A stretch of 55,213 nt of DNA from a virus: positions 1 to 55,213 of the IMG/VR virus record IMGVR_UViG_3300042291_000512; one strand, given 5' to 3'. The translations under genes and the position numbers were made by a program. Of this stretch, positions 19,436-28,500 are shown piece by piece (the stretch's first letter is position 1; every line of letters begins with the position of its first letter). Under the pieces are notes generated by a model. It did not search any database and was not told where the DNA came from. It saw only the letters and a program-made list of their open reading frames with translations.

Positions 19436-20329
19436 ATGTTAAAAGAAATTCCAAAATCCGATGTAATCACTAGACCAATTAAGGTCTATAAAGAATGGAC
19501 ATTGGATGAAAATGATATATACCCAGTATTTGGTATAAATGGGGCTAATACACTCGTTGATATTGATAACGATGAGACGAGTTATGGATTTAATAAAAAA
19601 ATAATTTACGCATCCATAAAATCCCAATTCTACACAAACCCAGCAACTGCATCAGTATTAACCGAAGTTGGTAGAAGAATTTCTTATGCATCTACAAATG
19701 AAAGAATATTAGAAAATAATATAGCAGTATTTTCAGTACCACAAGCAAAGTATGGAGAGGGTATAAAACCAGGTACGGTTGTATTAGAAGATGCGCAATT
19801 AGGTAGAACGTATGTGGATGATGGATATTCAAATTTGAAATATAATAACCAAATAAAAGGTAATATATTTTACGATAGGGGATTAATAGTAGTTTCTAAA
19901 GATGTAGTTAGTGGTTCTGTTTTATCTCAATTTACTTTAAACTTTCGTTCAACCAAAACAATATATGAAAATGAAATATTTCTATCCGTATTGGAAAACG
20001 AGTTTAATACATCTCAAAACCCATCTGCGGTAACTGAGGATGGTGGTGTAATAAATACACATATAGTACAAAGACCCGGTTCAATTAGAAATGGGGATTT
20101 GGTAACCGCATCATTTTATAATGCTGGAACTAAAATAGTAAATGATGAATTTGCTTATTATGAAGATAATGTAAGCTTAGACCCTACTGGTTCGTATTTA
20201 GCTCCTTATATTACTACTATTGCGTTGTATGATGATGAACTAAATATGGTAGCGGTGGCAAAATTACCTCAACCAATTAAATCAACTCCAGATTATCCAG
20301 TGAATTTTATTGTTAGATTTGATTCATAA
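19436..20329 (+). CDS. Virion structural protein, shorter paralogue
   Basis: A 297-residue protein starting MLKEIPKSDVITRPIKVYKE. Its C-terminal two thirds are paralogous to the preceding gene (shared FYDRGLIVVS-like strand and VAVAKLPQPIK tail). The start is only 6 bases after its late promoter element, so its mRNA leader must be very short. Separated from its paralogue by a terminator, so the two are expressed independently. Function unknown; virion surface location inferred from context. Confidence 0.7.
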   Translation: MLKEIPKSDVITRPIKVYKEWTLDENDIYPVFGINGANTLVDIDNDETSYGFNKKIIYASIKSQFYTNPATASVLTEVGRRISYASTNERILENNIAVFSVPQAKYGEGIKPGTVVLEDAQLGRTYVDDGYSNLKYNNQIKGNIFYDRGLIVVSKDVVSGSVLSQFTLNFRSTKTIYENEIFLSVLENEFNTSQNPSAVTEDGGVINTHIVQRPGSIRNGDLVTASFYNAGTKIVNDEFAYYEDNVSLDPTGSYLAPYITTIALYDDELNMVAVAKLPQPIKSTPDYPVNFIVRFDS

Positions 20330-20341
20330 ACAATTTTATTT

Positions 20342-20350
20342 ATATTTATA
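20342..20350 (+). promoter_or_regulatory. Late-type promoter element
   Basis: ATATTTATA, 15 bases before the ATG at 20366. Confidence 0.6.
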
Positions 20351-20365
20351 TTCAAATAACACAAA

Positions 20366-20554
20366 ATGGCAAGTATATTAGACATATATAAGAAAACTCC
20401 ACCAAAGACAGGTATAGTTGATGTTAAGGGTGGTGATAAAACCCCTCTAAACGCAGATGGTGGTAAAGATTTATCAACAAACGAAACAGCTATTCTTAAA
20501 GCTAGAGGTGGAAAATTAAACGAAAAGAAATATTCTGATTCGGTTAAAAGATAA
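20366..20554 (+). CDS. Small protein of unknown function
   Basis: A 62-residue charged, Gly/Lys-rich, probably unstructured protein (KGGDKTPLNADGGKDL ... RGGKLNEKKYSDSVKR). It has its own late-type element (20342-20350), and the next gene begins 3 bases after its stop, supporting that it is real. No family recognised. Confidence 0.6.
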   Translation: MASILDIYKKTPPKTGIVDVKGGDKTPLNADGGKDLSTNETAILKARGGKLNEKKYSDSVKR

Positions 20555-20557
20555 TAA

Positions 20558-20968
20558 ATGAGTTGGAAATTTAATGGAAATATTGTTACAGAAGAAACCA
20601 CACCAGTGGGTGCGGTTGGATTTGTCTATAAAATGATTGATACCAGAACCGGTAGGTTCTATATAGGAAAAAAATCATTATCTCAAACCCGCAGATTGAA
20701 ACCCCTTAAGGGAAAGACTCGTAGAAGGGTTGTAAAGAAAGCATCCGATTGGGAGAAATACTACTCATCAAACGAATGGATTAAATCAGAAGTAAAAGCT
20801 GGAAATGCTGAATACTTTGAAAGAGAAATCATTCAGTTTTGTTTCTCAAAGAAATCCTTATCATATTACGAAATTAAATGGCAGTTTCATTACGATGTAC
20901 TAGCCAACGAACAAGCAATAAACGAAAACCTTATGGGAAAATTCTTCCGTAGGGATATTATAAACTAA
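20558..20968 (+). CDS. SegE-like GIY-YIG domain protein
   Basis: A 136-residue protein with GFVYKMIDTRTGRFYIGKKS at about 21-40, a variant of the GIY-(10-11)-YIG nuclease core. Downstream are ASDWEKYYSSNEWIKSEV and EYFEREIIQFCFSKKSLSYYE, with a Glu in the position expected for metal binding. This is the stand-alone SegE-type family seen in many T4-like phages. It lacks an obvious separate DNA-binding domain, so classical homing is uncertain; a role in DNA processing or defence against other phage DNA is equally possible. Confidence 0.75.
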   Translation: MSWKFNGNIVTEETTPVGAVGFVYKMIDTRTGRFYIGKKSLSQTRRLKPLKGKTRRRVVKKASDWEKYYSSNEWIKSEVKAGNAEYFEREIIQFCFSKKSLSYYEIKWQFHYDVLANEQAINENLMGKFFRRDIIN

Positions 20969-20972
20969 AGTT

Positions 20973-21173
20973 ATGACAATACCTGAAATCGCAAAAAAGT
21001 ACGGAATCTCCGAAGCTTACTTAAACGCAAAAGATGATGCACTACAAATAGCAGCTGCATCAATAGTAGACCTTAAAGGAATGTTGGAAGCAAACCAACC
21101 AAAAGCTCCAATTGTAGCAAAAATGCAGTTTTTAGCTGATTTTCTATACGATGTGAAGAATTCCAACCATTAA
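20973..21173 (+). CDS. Small helical protein of unknown function
   Basis: A 66-residue protein beginning MTIPEIAKKYGISEAYLNAK, which reads like a helix-turn-helix start, followed by two further helices. It follows the GIY-YIG gene by 4 bases and directly precedes the host-like promoter of the primase unit. Could be a small DNA-binding protein; the evidence is only the helix pattern. Confidence 0.55.
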   Translation: MTIPEIAKKYGISEAYLNAKDDALQIAAASIVDLKGMLEANQPKAPIVAKMQFLADFLYDVKNSNH

Positions 21174-21174
21174 T

Positions 21175-21205
21175 TTGGTAAATCCCCAAAAAAGTTGTAT
21201 ATTTG
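21175..21205 (+). promoter_or_regulatory. Bacteroidota-type vegetative promoter for primase unit
   Basis: TTTG at 21175-21178, a 19-bp spacer, and TATATTTG at 21198-21205 match the Bacteroidota consensus TTTG/TAnnTTTG. The expected start of transcription near 21211 leaves about 11 bases before the primase ATG at 21222. Confidence 0.82.
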
Positions 21206-21221
21206 TGTAGAATATACTAAT

Positions 21222-22160
21222 ATGGTATCTGGGAAGAATAAACTAACAGTCATTAACATTTTAGACACCGCATTAGGTGTAGGTTCATCCTTAAAGGGAA
21301 ATGAGCAGGCACATCATTGTCCATTTTGTAACCACCATAAGAGAAAACTTCAGGTAAACTTAGATACTCAAAGATGGCATTGCTGGGTATGTGATTCTAA
21401 GGGTAGGAGTATTCAATCCCTCCTTCGCAAACTCAATGTAGATATAAGAGACCTCAATAGATTGAAAGATATCTATGGTGAGGATGATTATACATTAGTT
21501 GCGAAAGATGAGTATGTAGCTAAGTTACAATTACCATCAGAATTCAAACAATTACACTTCAAACCAAATGGATTCCAACCTGAATACAATCAAGCTATTA
21601 ACTATCTTAAAGAAAGAGGAATTACCCAAGCTGATATCGTTAAATACAACATCGGATATTGTTCTGATGGATTATACTTTGGCAGAATCATTGTACCTTC
21701 GTATGATGAGAATGGTGACTTAAATTACTTCGTAGCTCGTTCATATTACAAAGAGGAACGAATGAAGTATAAGAATCCACCGGTTAATAGAGATGTAATT
21801 GTGTTTGAAAATCAAATCAATTGGAATGAACCTATTACCTTAGTGGAAGGTGTATTTGATTCATTTTCAGTTAAGAGAAATTGTATTCCTTTGCTTGGTA
21901 AATTTTTATTAAGTAAATTAAAGAATAAGATTATAGAGAAAGGGGTTAAGGATATAACAATACTATTAGATTCAGATGCTATTTCAGATTCTACAAAGCA
22001 TACTGATTATTTTATAAAGAATGGTATTAACGTAAAGAATATTATACCAACCGAAAAGGATGCTGGGGATATGGGATTCAAAGCAGTTAGAGAATTATTA
22101 AAAGGAGCAACACAAACTGGATGGGATGACTTAGTTCTATCCAAACTAAATAATATATGA
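21222..22160 (+). CDS. DNA primase (zinc-finger and TOPRIM, gp61/DnaG-like)
   Basis: A 312-residue primase. The N-terminal zinc motif is Cys33-x2-Cys36 (HCPFCNHHKRKLQVN) with Cys54-x2-Cys57 (WHCWVC). The TOPRIM domain has ITLVEGVFDSFS with Glu209 and ILLDSDAISD with Asp250 and Asp252, the metal-binding acidic residues. It makes RNA primers for lagging-strand synthesis, normally with a gp41-type helicase that is not in this window. ATG at 21222 is preferred over TTG at 21195, because the latter lies upstream of the predicted transcription start. The 3' end overlaps the next gene by 4 bases (ATGA). Confidence 0.9.
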   Translation: MVSGKNKLTVINILDTALGVGSSLKGNEQAHHCPFCNHHKRKLQVNLDTQRWHCWVCDSKGRSIQSLLRKLNVDIRDLNRLKDIYGEDDYTLVAKDEYVAKLQLPSEFKQLHFKPNGFQPEYNQAINYLKERGITQADIVKYNIGYCSDGLYFGRIIVPSYDENGDLNYFVARSYYKEERMKYKNPPVNRDVIVFENQINWNEPITLVEGVFDSFSVKRNCIPLLGKFLLSKLKNKIIEKGVKDITILLDSDAISDSTKHTDYFIKNGINVKNIIPTEKDAGDMGFKAVRELLKGATQTGWDDLVLSKLNNI

Positions 22161-25100
22161 GGTTAAAGAGAATTTATCACATTGCGGATATACACATTCG
22201 TAATATAAAAAGACACAAAGAGTTTAGAGAAGTATTTTACTCAATGTTTGAGGAAATACAAAAAAGAGGAACGGAAGATTCTATTATCTACTTAGCTGGA
22301 GATATAGCTCATGCTAAATTGGAAATGAGTCCTGAATTGGTAAGTGAGATTAGCTGGTTGTTTACGGAATGTAACAAACTATGTCCTACTATTGTAATCG
22401 CTGGTAATCACGATTGTAATATGAACAATGCGGATAGATTAGATGTACTTACTCCAATAGTTGATGCATTGAAGTTACCAAACCTAACGTATTTAAAAGA
22501 TACGCAAGTTTACGGAATCGGAGATGTTGATTTTGCAGTATTCAGTATATTTGATAACAAAGATAATTGGCCGAAAGCTAATACTCTATTTGGTAATAAG
22601 AAGATTGCACTATTTCACGGACCTGTTGATAACTCTACAACCGATGTAGGGTATGTGGTTAGTAGTAGACACTTTACAACTGAAATATTTGATGGGTATG
22701 ATTTAGCCTTATTAGGAGATATTCATAAAAGACAAGAGATGATATCACCAAGCGGATGTAAGGTGGTATATGCCGGTTCTTTGGTACAACAAAACTTTGG
22801 TGAGACATTAGACAAGCACGGATTCTTAGTTTGGGATTTAGATACAATGACCTATGAGGAAGTTGATATCCAAAACGATTACGGATACTATACCTTAGAT
22901 GTTGATGGTGGTATTGTGCCGGATGTAACTGATATGCCGTTGTACCCTCGTTTAAGAGTGAGGATAACTAATACGGATACCGCAGATACAAAGAGAATGA
23001 TGGCTGACATTACCGCAAAGTATGGTGTGGAGGACTTTACAATCATTAGAACGGATACATTCAATAAGAAGAAAACCAACGATAGAGAAGCAAGGTTGGA
23101 AGTAGATAGCATAGCTGATATAAACCATCAAAACTCTTTAATCGGTGAGTATATTGAACGTATGATGCCATTCGTAACCAAAGAGGACTTAGCTGGAATA
23201 GAGAAAATAAATCGTGACATTAATAGTAGAATACAACCATCAGAACTACAAAGAAACATAAGCTGGAAACCAATTAAGTTTGATTTCAGTAATATGTTCT
23301 CATACGGAGAGAGGAACGTAATCAACTTCGATAAGATAAACGGATTGATGGGATTATTCGCACCAAACGCACAAGGTAAATCATCCCTATTTGATGCAAT
23401 CTCATTTTGCTTGTTTGATAAGTGTAGTAGGGCTTATAAAGCATCTGCTATTATGAATAATCGTAAATCTGATTTCCATTGCCAATTAGAATTCTCCGTA
23501 GATGGAGTTATCTATGGTATTCGTAGGGAAGGTAGAATTATCAATAAGGGAAAGAACGTAAAAGTGGATGTGGACTTTTGGAGAGAGGGAGATAGTGGTA
23601 GAGAATCACTTAACGGAACGGAACGTAGAGACACAAACCAAGTCATTGAAACTTATGTAGGAAGATATGAGGATTTCATTATGACTGCTTTATCTTTACA
23701 AGCTAATAACGCACTATTCATTGATAAATCACAATCGGAGAGAAAGGATTTGATGGCTCAGTTTATGGGCTTGGATATATTTGATAAGCTGTATGATACT
23801 GCTACAAACGACATCAAAGATGTGAATGCACTTATCAGAAATTTCAGAAAGACCGATTTTACTTCGGAGTTAGCTCAAAAAGAAACCGACTTGAATGAGA
23901 AGAAAAGTGAATATGATGAATTGGATTCTGAAAAATTGGAATTAGAAAAAAGAAAAGGTGAGATGGACGAACAAATTGTAACACTATCTCAACAAATAAT
24001 TCCAATTCAAGGTAATTTAGATATTGATGTATTAAACTCAAAATTTAAAACAATTGAAGATGATTTAAAAACTTGGAGTGATACTAAATTTGATAAAACT
24101 ATAAAGCATACGGAGGCTAAAGAGTTGGTAAGAGAAGCTAAGGAAATGATTGATTCCAAAGTTACTATAAACGGAACTGATATTGGTGAAGCACAAGTTC
24201 AATTGAATTTAGTCAAAGGACAAATTAAAGATACCTTACATCAGATTGAATTATTGGAACAAACAATTGAAACCAACAAAGAGAAGTTATCGCACTTAGC
24301 AGAGCATGAGTATGACCCTAATTGTAGTTTTTGTATGAACAATGTATTCGTAAAGGATGCAAAAGAAACTGAAAAGAAATTAGGAGAGCAGGGTAATCAA
24401 TTAGAAACTCTAAACATTTTACATGGTGCTCTTATAAATCAATTGGGTGAATTGGCTGGAGTTGAAGACCAATTCCGTCAATGGAAACAATGGACAAACG
24501 AGTATAGTAGATTAATTACCATTAGAGAAAGATTAGAAGCTGATGGTAAAACTGCGGATTCAAAAATTGAATTATTACAGCATCAGTTAGAAACCACAAA
24601 AGCGGATATCAAACGATATAATGATAATGTAGAAACAATTACAAAGAATCAGGCATTAGATATTCATATTCAAAATGTTCGTAGGTTAAAACAAGGTGTT
24701 GAAAAGCAAATATCCGATGTGAACAAACTTATGCTACGATTAATGTCAGAGGTAGGTGCAACAAAAACCTACATTGATAATATGGTAGCTAAGATGGAGG
24801 AAGTAAAAGAATTAGAAAGTAAAAACCAATTATATACATTCTACTTAGATGCAGTTAAGAAAGATGGAGTACCTTATGAGTTAATATCCAAAGCACTTCC
24901 AGCAATTGAAAACGAAGTGAACAACATATTAGGACAGGTGGTAGACTTCTCAATATCAATGGATACCGATGGAAAGAACATTAACGCTAGAATCGTTTAC
25001 GAGGACCAGGAGTGGGCTCTAGAAATGTGTAGTGGTATGGAGAAGTTTATATCAGGCCTAGCGATTAGAGTGGCTCTAATTAACATATGCAACCTGCCTA

Positions 25101-25300
25101 GACCTAACTTCTTAGTAATTGATGAAGGGTTTGGTACATTGGATGCGGATAATCTATCATCCTTATTTATGATGATGCAGTATCTTAAAACTCAATTTGA
25201 TTTCATTTGGGTTATTTCTCACTTAGAACAAATGAGAGATATTGTAGATGGACTTATTGAAATTAAAAAAGTAGATGGGTTCTCTAAGATTAACTTTTAG
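22157..25300 (+). CDS. 47-46: Fused gp47-gp46 (Mre11/SbcD-Rad50/SbcC) recombination nuclease
   Basis: A 1047-residue single-chain nuclease-ATPase. Residues 1-345 are a calcineurin-like nuclease: HIADIHIRN, YLAGDIAHAK, IAGNHDCN, LFHGPVD, LLGDIHKRQ. From about 375 follows an SMC/Rad50 ATPase: Walker A GLFAPNAQGKSS (Lys408), a long coiled coil with zinc-hook CSFC (Cys723, Cys726), signature-like CSGMEKFISGLAIRVAL, and Walker B FLVIDEGFGTLDAD (Asp989, Glu990). In T4 these are two proteins of 339 and 560 residues that resect DNA ends for recombination-dependent replication and degrade host DNA. No stop, slippery site or second start separates the two halves. Coupled to primase by an ATGA overlap; ends at a terminator. 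Confidence 0.93.
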   Translation: MRLKRIYHIADIHIRNIKRHKEFREVFYSMFEEIQKRGTEDSIIYLAGDIAHAKLEMSPELVSEISWLFTECNKLCPTIVIAGNHDCNMNNADRLDVLTPIVDALKLPNLTYLKDTQVYGIGDVDFAVFSIFDNKDNWPKANTLFGNKKIALFHGPVDNSTTDVGYVVSSRHFTTEIFDGYDLALLGDIHKRQEMISPSGCKVVYAGSLVQQNFGETLDKHGFLVWDLDTMTYEEVDIQNDYGYYTLDVDGGIVPDVTDMPLYPRLRVRITNTDTADTKRMMADITAKYGVEDFTIIRTDTFNKKKTNDREARLEVDSIADINHQNSLIGEYIERMMPFVTKEDLAGIEKINRDINSRIQPSELQRNISWKPIKFDFSNMFSYGERNVINFDKINGLMGLFAPNAQGKSSLFDAISFCLFDKCSRAYKASAIMNNRKSDFHCQLEFSVDGVIYGIRREGRIINKGKNVKVDVDFWREGDSGRESLNGTERRDTNQVIETYVGRYEDFIMTALSLQANNALFIDKSQSERKDLMAQFMGLDIFDKLYDTATNDIKDVNALIRNFRKTDFTSELAQKETDLNEKKSEYDELDSEKLELEKRKGEMDEQIVTLSQQIIPIQGNLDIDVLNSKFKTIEDDLKTWSDTKFDKTIKHTEAKELVREAKEMIDSKVTINGTDIGEAQVQLNLVKGQIKDTLHQIELLEQTIETNKEKLSHLAEHEYDPNCSFCMNNVFVKDAKETEKKLGEQGNQLETLNILHGALINQLGELAGVEDQFRQWKQWTNEYSRLITIRERLEADGKTADSKIELLQHQLETTKADIKRYNDNVETITKNQALDIHIQNVRRLKQGVEKQISDVNKLMLRLMSEVGATKTYIDNMVAKMEEVKELESKNQLYTFYLDAVKKDGVPYELISKALPAIENEVNNILGQVVDFSISMDTDGKNINARIVYEDQEWALEMCSGMEKFISGLAIRVALINICNLPRPNFLVIDEGFGTLDADNLSSLFMMMQYLKTQFDFIWVISHLEQMRDIVDGLIEIKKVDGFSKINF

Positions 25301-25463
25301 TAACTGGTAATACATTTTTAGGTGCGTTCTTACTCAAAGAATGCACCTTTTCTTTTATAAGGGTTTCTACTAACCCATTTATCTTATATCCTTTCTCTTT
25401 ACAAAATTCCTTTAATACTTGATGTATTTCGGCATCAATTTGTATCATAGCATATTTTTTCAT
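25290..25463 (-). CDS. Small ribbon-helix-helix regulator
   Basis: A 57-residue leftward ORF starting MKKYAMIQIDAEIHQVLKEF and continuing CKEKGYKINGLVETLIKEKV. The pattern of a short strand (YAMIQID), helix A (AEIHQVLKEFCKEKG), turn and helix B (INGLVETLIKEK) is that of Arc/CopG-type ribbon-helix-helix proteins, which bind operators as dimers through the strand. It is the only leftward gene in the window; it overlaps the last 11 bases of the gp47-gp46 gene tail to tail and diverges from the tail-fibre gene. A leftward late-type element lies at 25505-25513, and three 10-bp-spaced repeats lie in its leader, suggesting autoregulation. Confidence 0.78.
   Translation of the reverse strand: MKKYAMIQIDAEIHQVLKEFCKEKGYKINGLVETLIKEKVHSLSKNAPKNVLPVTKS
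25321..25356 (+). terminator. Terminator of the primase/recombination unit, inside the leftward gene
   Basis: An 11-bp stem GGTGCGTTCTT / AAGAATGCACC (one G-U pair) with a 5-base loop is followed by TTTTCTTTT on the plus strand. It stops rightward transcription after gp47-gp46. On the minus strand the hairpin is not followed by a T run, so the regulator mRNA should read through. Confidence 0.87.
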
Positions 25464-25465
25464 AA

Positions 25466-25493
25466 TTCTTTAGATTTATTTAGTTTTCTTTAG
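25466..25493. promoter_or_regulatory. Three direct repeats at the regulator start, candidate operator
   Basis: TTCTTTAG (25466), TTATTTAG (25476) and TTCTTTAG (25486) recur with exactly 10-bp spacing, beginning 2 bases beyond the regulator's start codon and lying between it and its promoter element. Tandem sites one helical turn apart are the usual operators of ribbon-helix-helix proteins. Confidence 0.55.
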
Positions 25494-25504
25494 TTTTTAT
25501 TATT

Positions 25505-25513
25505 TATAAATAT
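25505..25513 (-). promoter_or_regulatory. Leftward late-type promoter element
   Basis: The minus strand reads ATATTTATA here, 41 bases upstream of the regulator start. The surrounding sequence is nearly palindromic (TTATTTATAAATA), so the plus strand may be active as well. Confidence 0.5.
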
Positions 25514-25521
25514 TAAACACA

Positions 25522-25530
25522 ATATTTATT
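25522..25530 (+). promoter_or_regulatory. Late-type promoter element of the tail fibre
   Basis: ATATTTATT, 20 bases before the ATG at 25551, next to the leftward element at 25505-25513. Confidence 0.55.
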
Positions 25531-25550
25531 ACTAATTAATAGGAACATAC

Positions 25551-28500
25551 ATGGCAAGAATCAAAAAATATGCGGATAATTTAACGCAAAATTTAACTTA
25601 TTTTCAAACATTTGTAACAGATACAAATCCAAATTCGGATTATTTTAGAATTACTGAATTTAAAGAATCATTTACTGGAGGTAAGAATGGATTTCTAATT
25701 GAAGGCTCTGAGTATTTAAAAGAGAGTACTGATATAAAAATAGAAATATTAGACGTTGAAGGTAATCCAATTTATTTTGAACCAGGTAATGGTGTTCCTG
25801 AGTACTATGAGGGGTTATCAAAAGTTATAGCTGTTTACATATATGAAGATACTCCAATTGGTAATGCGAAAATTACTATATTGGGAGAATTAAAAACTTA
25901 TTTGGATGGGGATGGTATTGCTCAACCAATTCCTAGTGAATGGGCTGGTATATATAACGTTAAGTGGGAAAGAGAATTTAAAGTAAATAGATTACTTTCA
26001 AATGAAGATAAGGTAAGATTTTATGTAAGACCTGAAGTCACTATTAGTGAAATAGTTAAACCAATATTTTCAAATGTAGTTGCACCAAAAACTCAAAGTG
26101 GAATTATAAATGGTATTGCACAGGTTCCTGTGGCGGGCACTTCATTAACAAATTATACATCACCGAGAACTTATATTTTAGAAACCGTTGGTAATTCGTT
26201 TTGGACGGGTTCTATTGTTGGAACGTATTTAGATACCAACTTATTAGTATCAGATGCAACCTCTCCACTTGGAAGTGCGGCACCACTTATACCATATAAA
26301 CCACTAGTAACCCAGGTAATTAATTCAAGAGAAATATTAGTACAGCCACCATATACTGAATATGGCTTAGTAGCTAATACTGAAAATGCAACATATACCG
26401 GAATATTTAATTATACCGAGGGTGTAGATAATTTAAAAACGGCATTAACTGGTTCATTTGCAAAAATAACATTAGCGGATTTGACTACTTTTGTGGGAGA
26501 TTGTGCTAGAGTTAAAATATTTAGGAAATCAACGGCAGACTTATCTGATTTTCAATTTGTTCAAGAAATACAATTAGAATCAAATGAAATTTTAGTTGAT
26601 TTAGCATCTACTACAAAAAATCAAGAAAATTATGGATTATTTGATAATATCAATTTTAAAGAATATTGGGTAACATCCTCAAACGATTTGGATGCATCAT
26701 TTGAACAATCGTTTTTATTTGATTCTATAAAATTAAACAGTACATCCGGTGTAAATAAATTCTTTACAACAAAATCATTAAATATAAATGAAGGTATTGA
26801 ATACAGTTTAAATTTTAATGTTAGAAAAGAAGCAATTGGCAATCGTAGTAATTACATTGAAGCATATTTAAGTGGTTCTAAACAAACAATTGTAAATGGT
26901 TCACCTGCTACACTTCAAGTAAAACAAAGTATTGTAAGATTAGATACTCAAAATTCTTTACTTGAAAAACAAATTATTACTGAAAATATAAAAGCTGAAG
27001 AAATAAATAATGCTAGATTATATTTCGACATAAAAGGATTTGATTGGCATATTGCCGATGTTAGTTTAAAAGCATCACAAGAAACGGCATTTTCTCCAGA
27101 TGAAATTACATTTATTCAATCAGTACCAAGAAGTTTACCAGTTGAAACATTTATATATCGTTTTGAATTTTACGATATAAATAATAATTATATACCTGTA
27201 TTAGTTGAAGAAACAAAAACATTTGATGGAGGAAATTTACAAAGAATACAAAAAGGATTAGTATTTTCACCTAGATCGCTAACATTTCAATTTGATTCGG
27301 GTTCAAATCCAGTACCACCGACTGTTGTAGGGTTTACGGTGACAAAAAATTTACTAACAGGTTCAGTCAATTATACATCACAATCTTTTGATTTTTTTGG
27401 AGATGAGTTATTTGCTTCAGATTATACCGCATCATTTACCGGCCAAAGATATCCTGGATTACTTAGTGATATTACATCCGATGCTCCTACAATGACTGTT
27501 GGTAATTTCACAGGTTCTAGAGGCGATAAGTTAGTACAAATTGTAAAAATTACTGGAGAAGTTGAAGGATATACTGATACTGTTATATTCACTAAAGTAT
27601 TAGACGGATTTGGTGGGGTAAACTATTTGATTAGACCGTATAGAGGTACTCAGATTAGAAATAGTAGTACATCATCTTTAGAGATTCAGGCTATACGAAT
27701 AGATGGTGTAAATGATATTCAATTGAGTAGTTTAACCAAACCAGAAAAAGGTTGGCCTGATAAACAATTACACATCATATCTCGTTCGGCTGATGGAGCT
27801 GAGAAATTTGTAAATTTATCATACGCATCTTCTAGTGGGTATGTTAGAGGATTGATAACTGGTTCTTTGGGTAGTGGTGAAATTAATTATAACGCAATAT
27901 TCAATAGAGATTCGATAGATTTTAGAAGAACGATATATTTGATATCATCCGCATCCGCTGCATCTAGTCCGGCATATATAGCATCAGCATCCGTTGTTGC
28001 ATCACAAATATTAGAAGATTTACAAGATGGATTGGATAGTGGTGTTGTAATTTATAACGCAGATTCATTTACAATAAATCCAAGAACAGATAAATTATTT
28101 AAACCAGTATTTGGATTTGCAACTGCATCATTTGCAAAAAGAGGAACGGCTGCAGCTGAAATCGACGCAGTAACAGCATCATTTCAAGTATACCCATCAA
28201 TGTCAATAAATAGAGATTGGGTTCCTGAATATTGGATGTATTATATGACTCAAAGTTTAGACCCAACAATTACTGTTGTTGCTAAAGATGATAATAAAAT
28301 TTTAATACCTTCACAAAAGCCAGAAGGAGTTGAATCATTCTATGTTAGAAGTCCTTTAAATCAAACTAAAAATTTAACACTAACATTTACATATACTGAA
28401 CCTTGGACATCGGCATCCGTTAGTATTGATAAAACATTTACAATTGTACCGGAAGGTAAGCAAGGAGATGAAAGTATTGTATTTGAAGTAAGTCCAATAT

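Noticed and set aside
17507-20329. Tail tube and sheath genes (gp19/gp18)
   Set aside because: I could not see the characteristic sequence of either; position alone is not enough.
20558-20968. Classical homing endonuclease gene
   Set aside because: The GIY-YIG-like core is present, but no separate DNA-binding module, intron or interrupted neighbour gene is seen.
21195-21221. TTG start for primase
   Set aside because: It lies inside the promoter -7 region, upstream of the expected transcript start.
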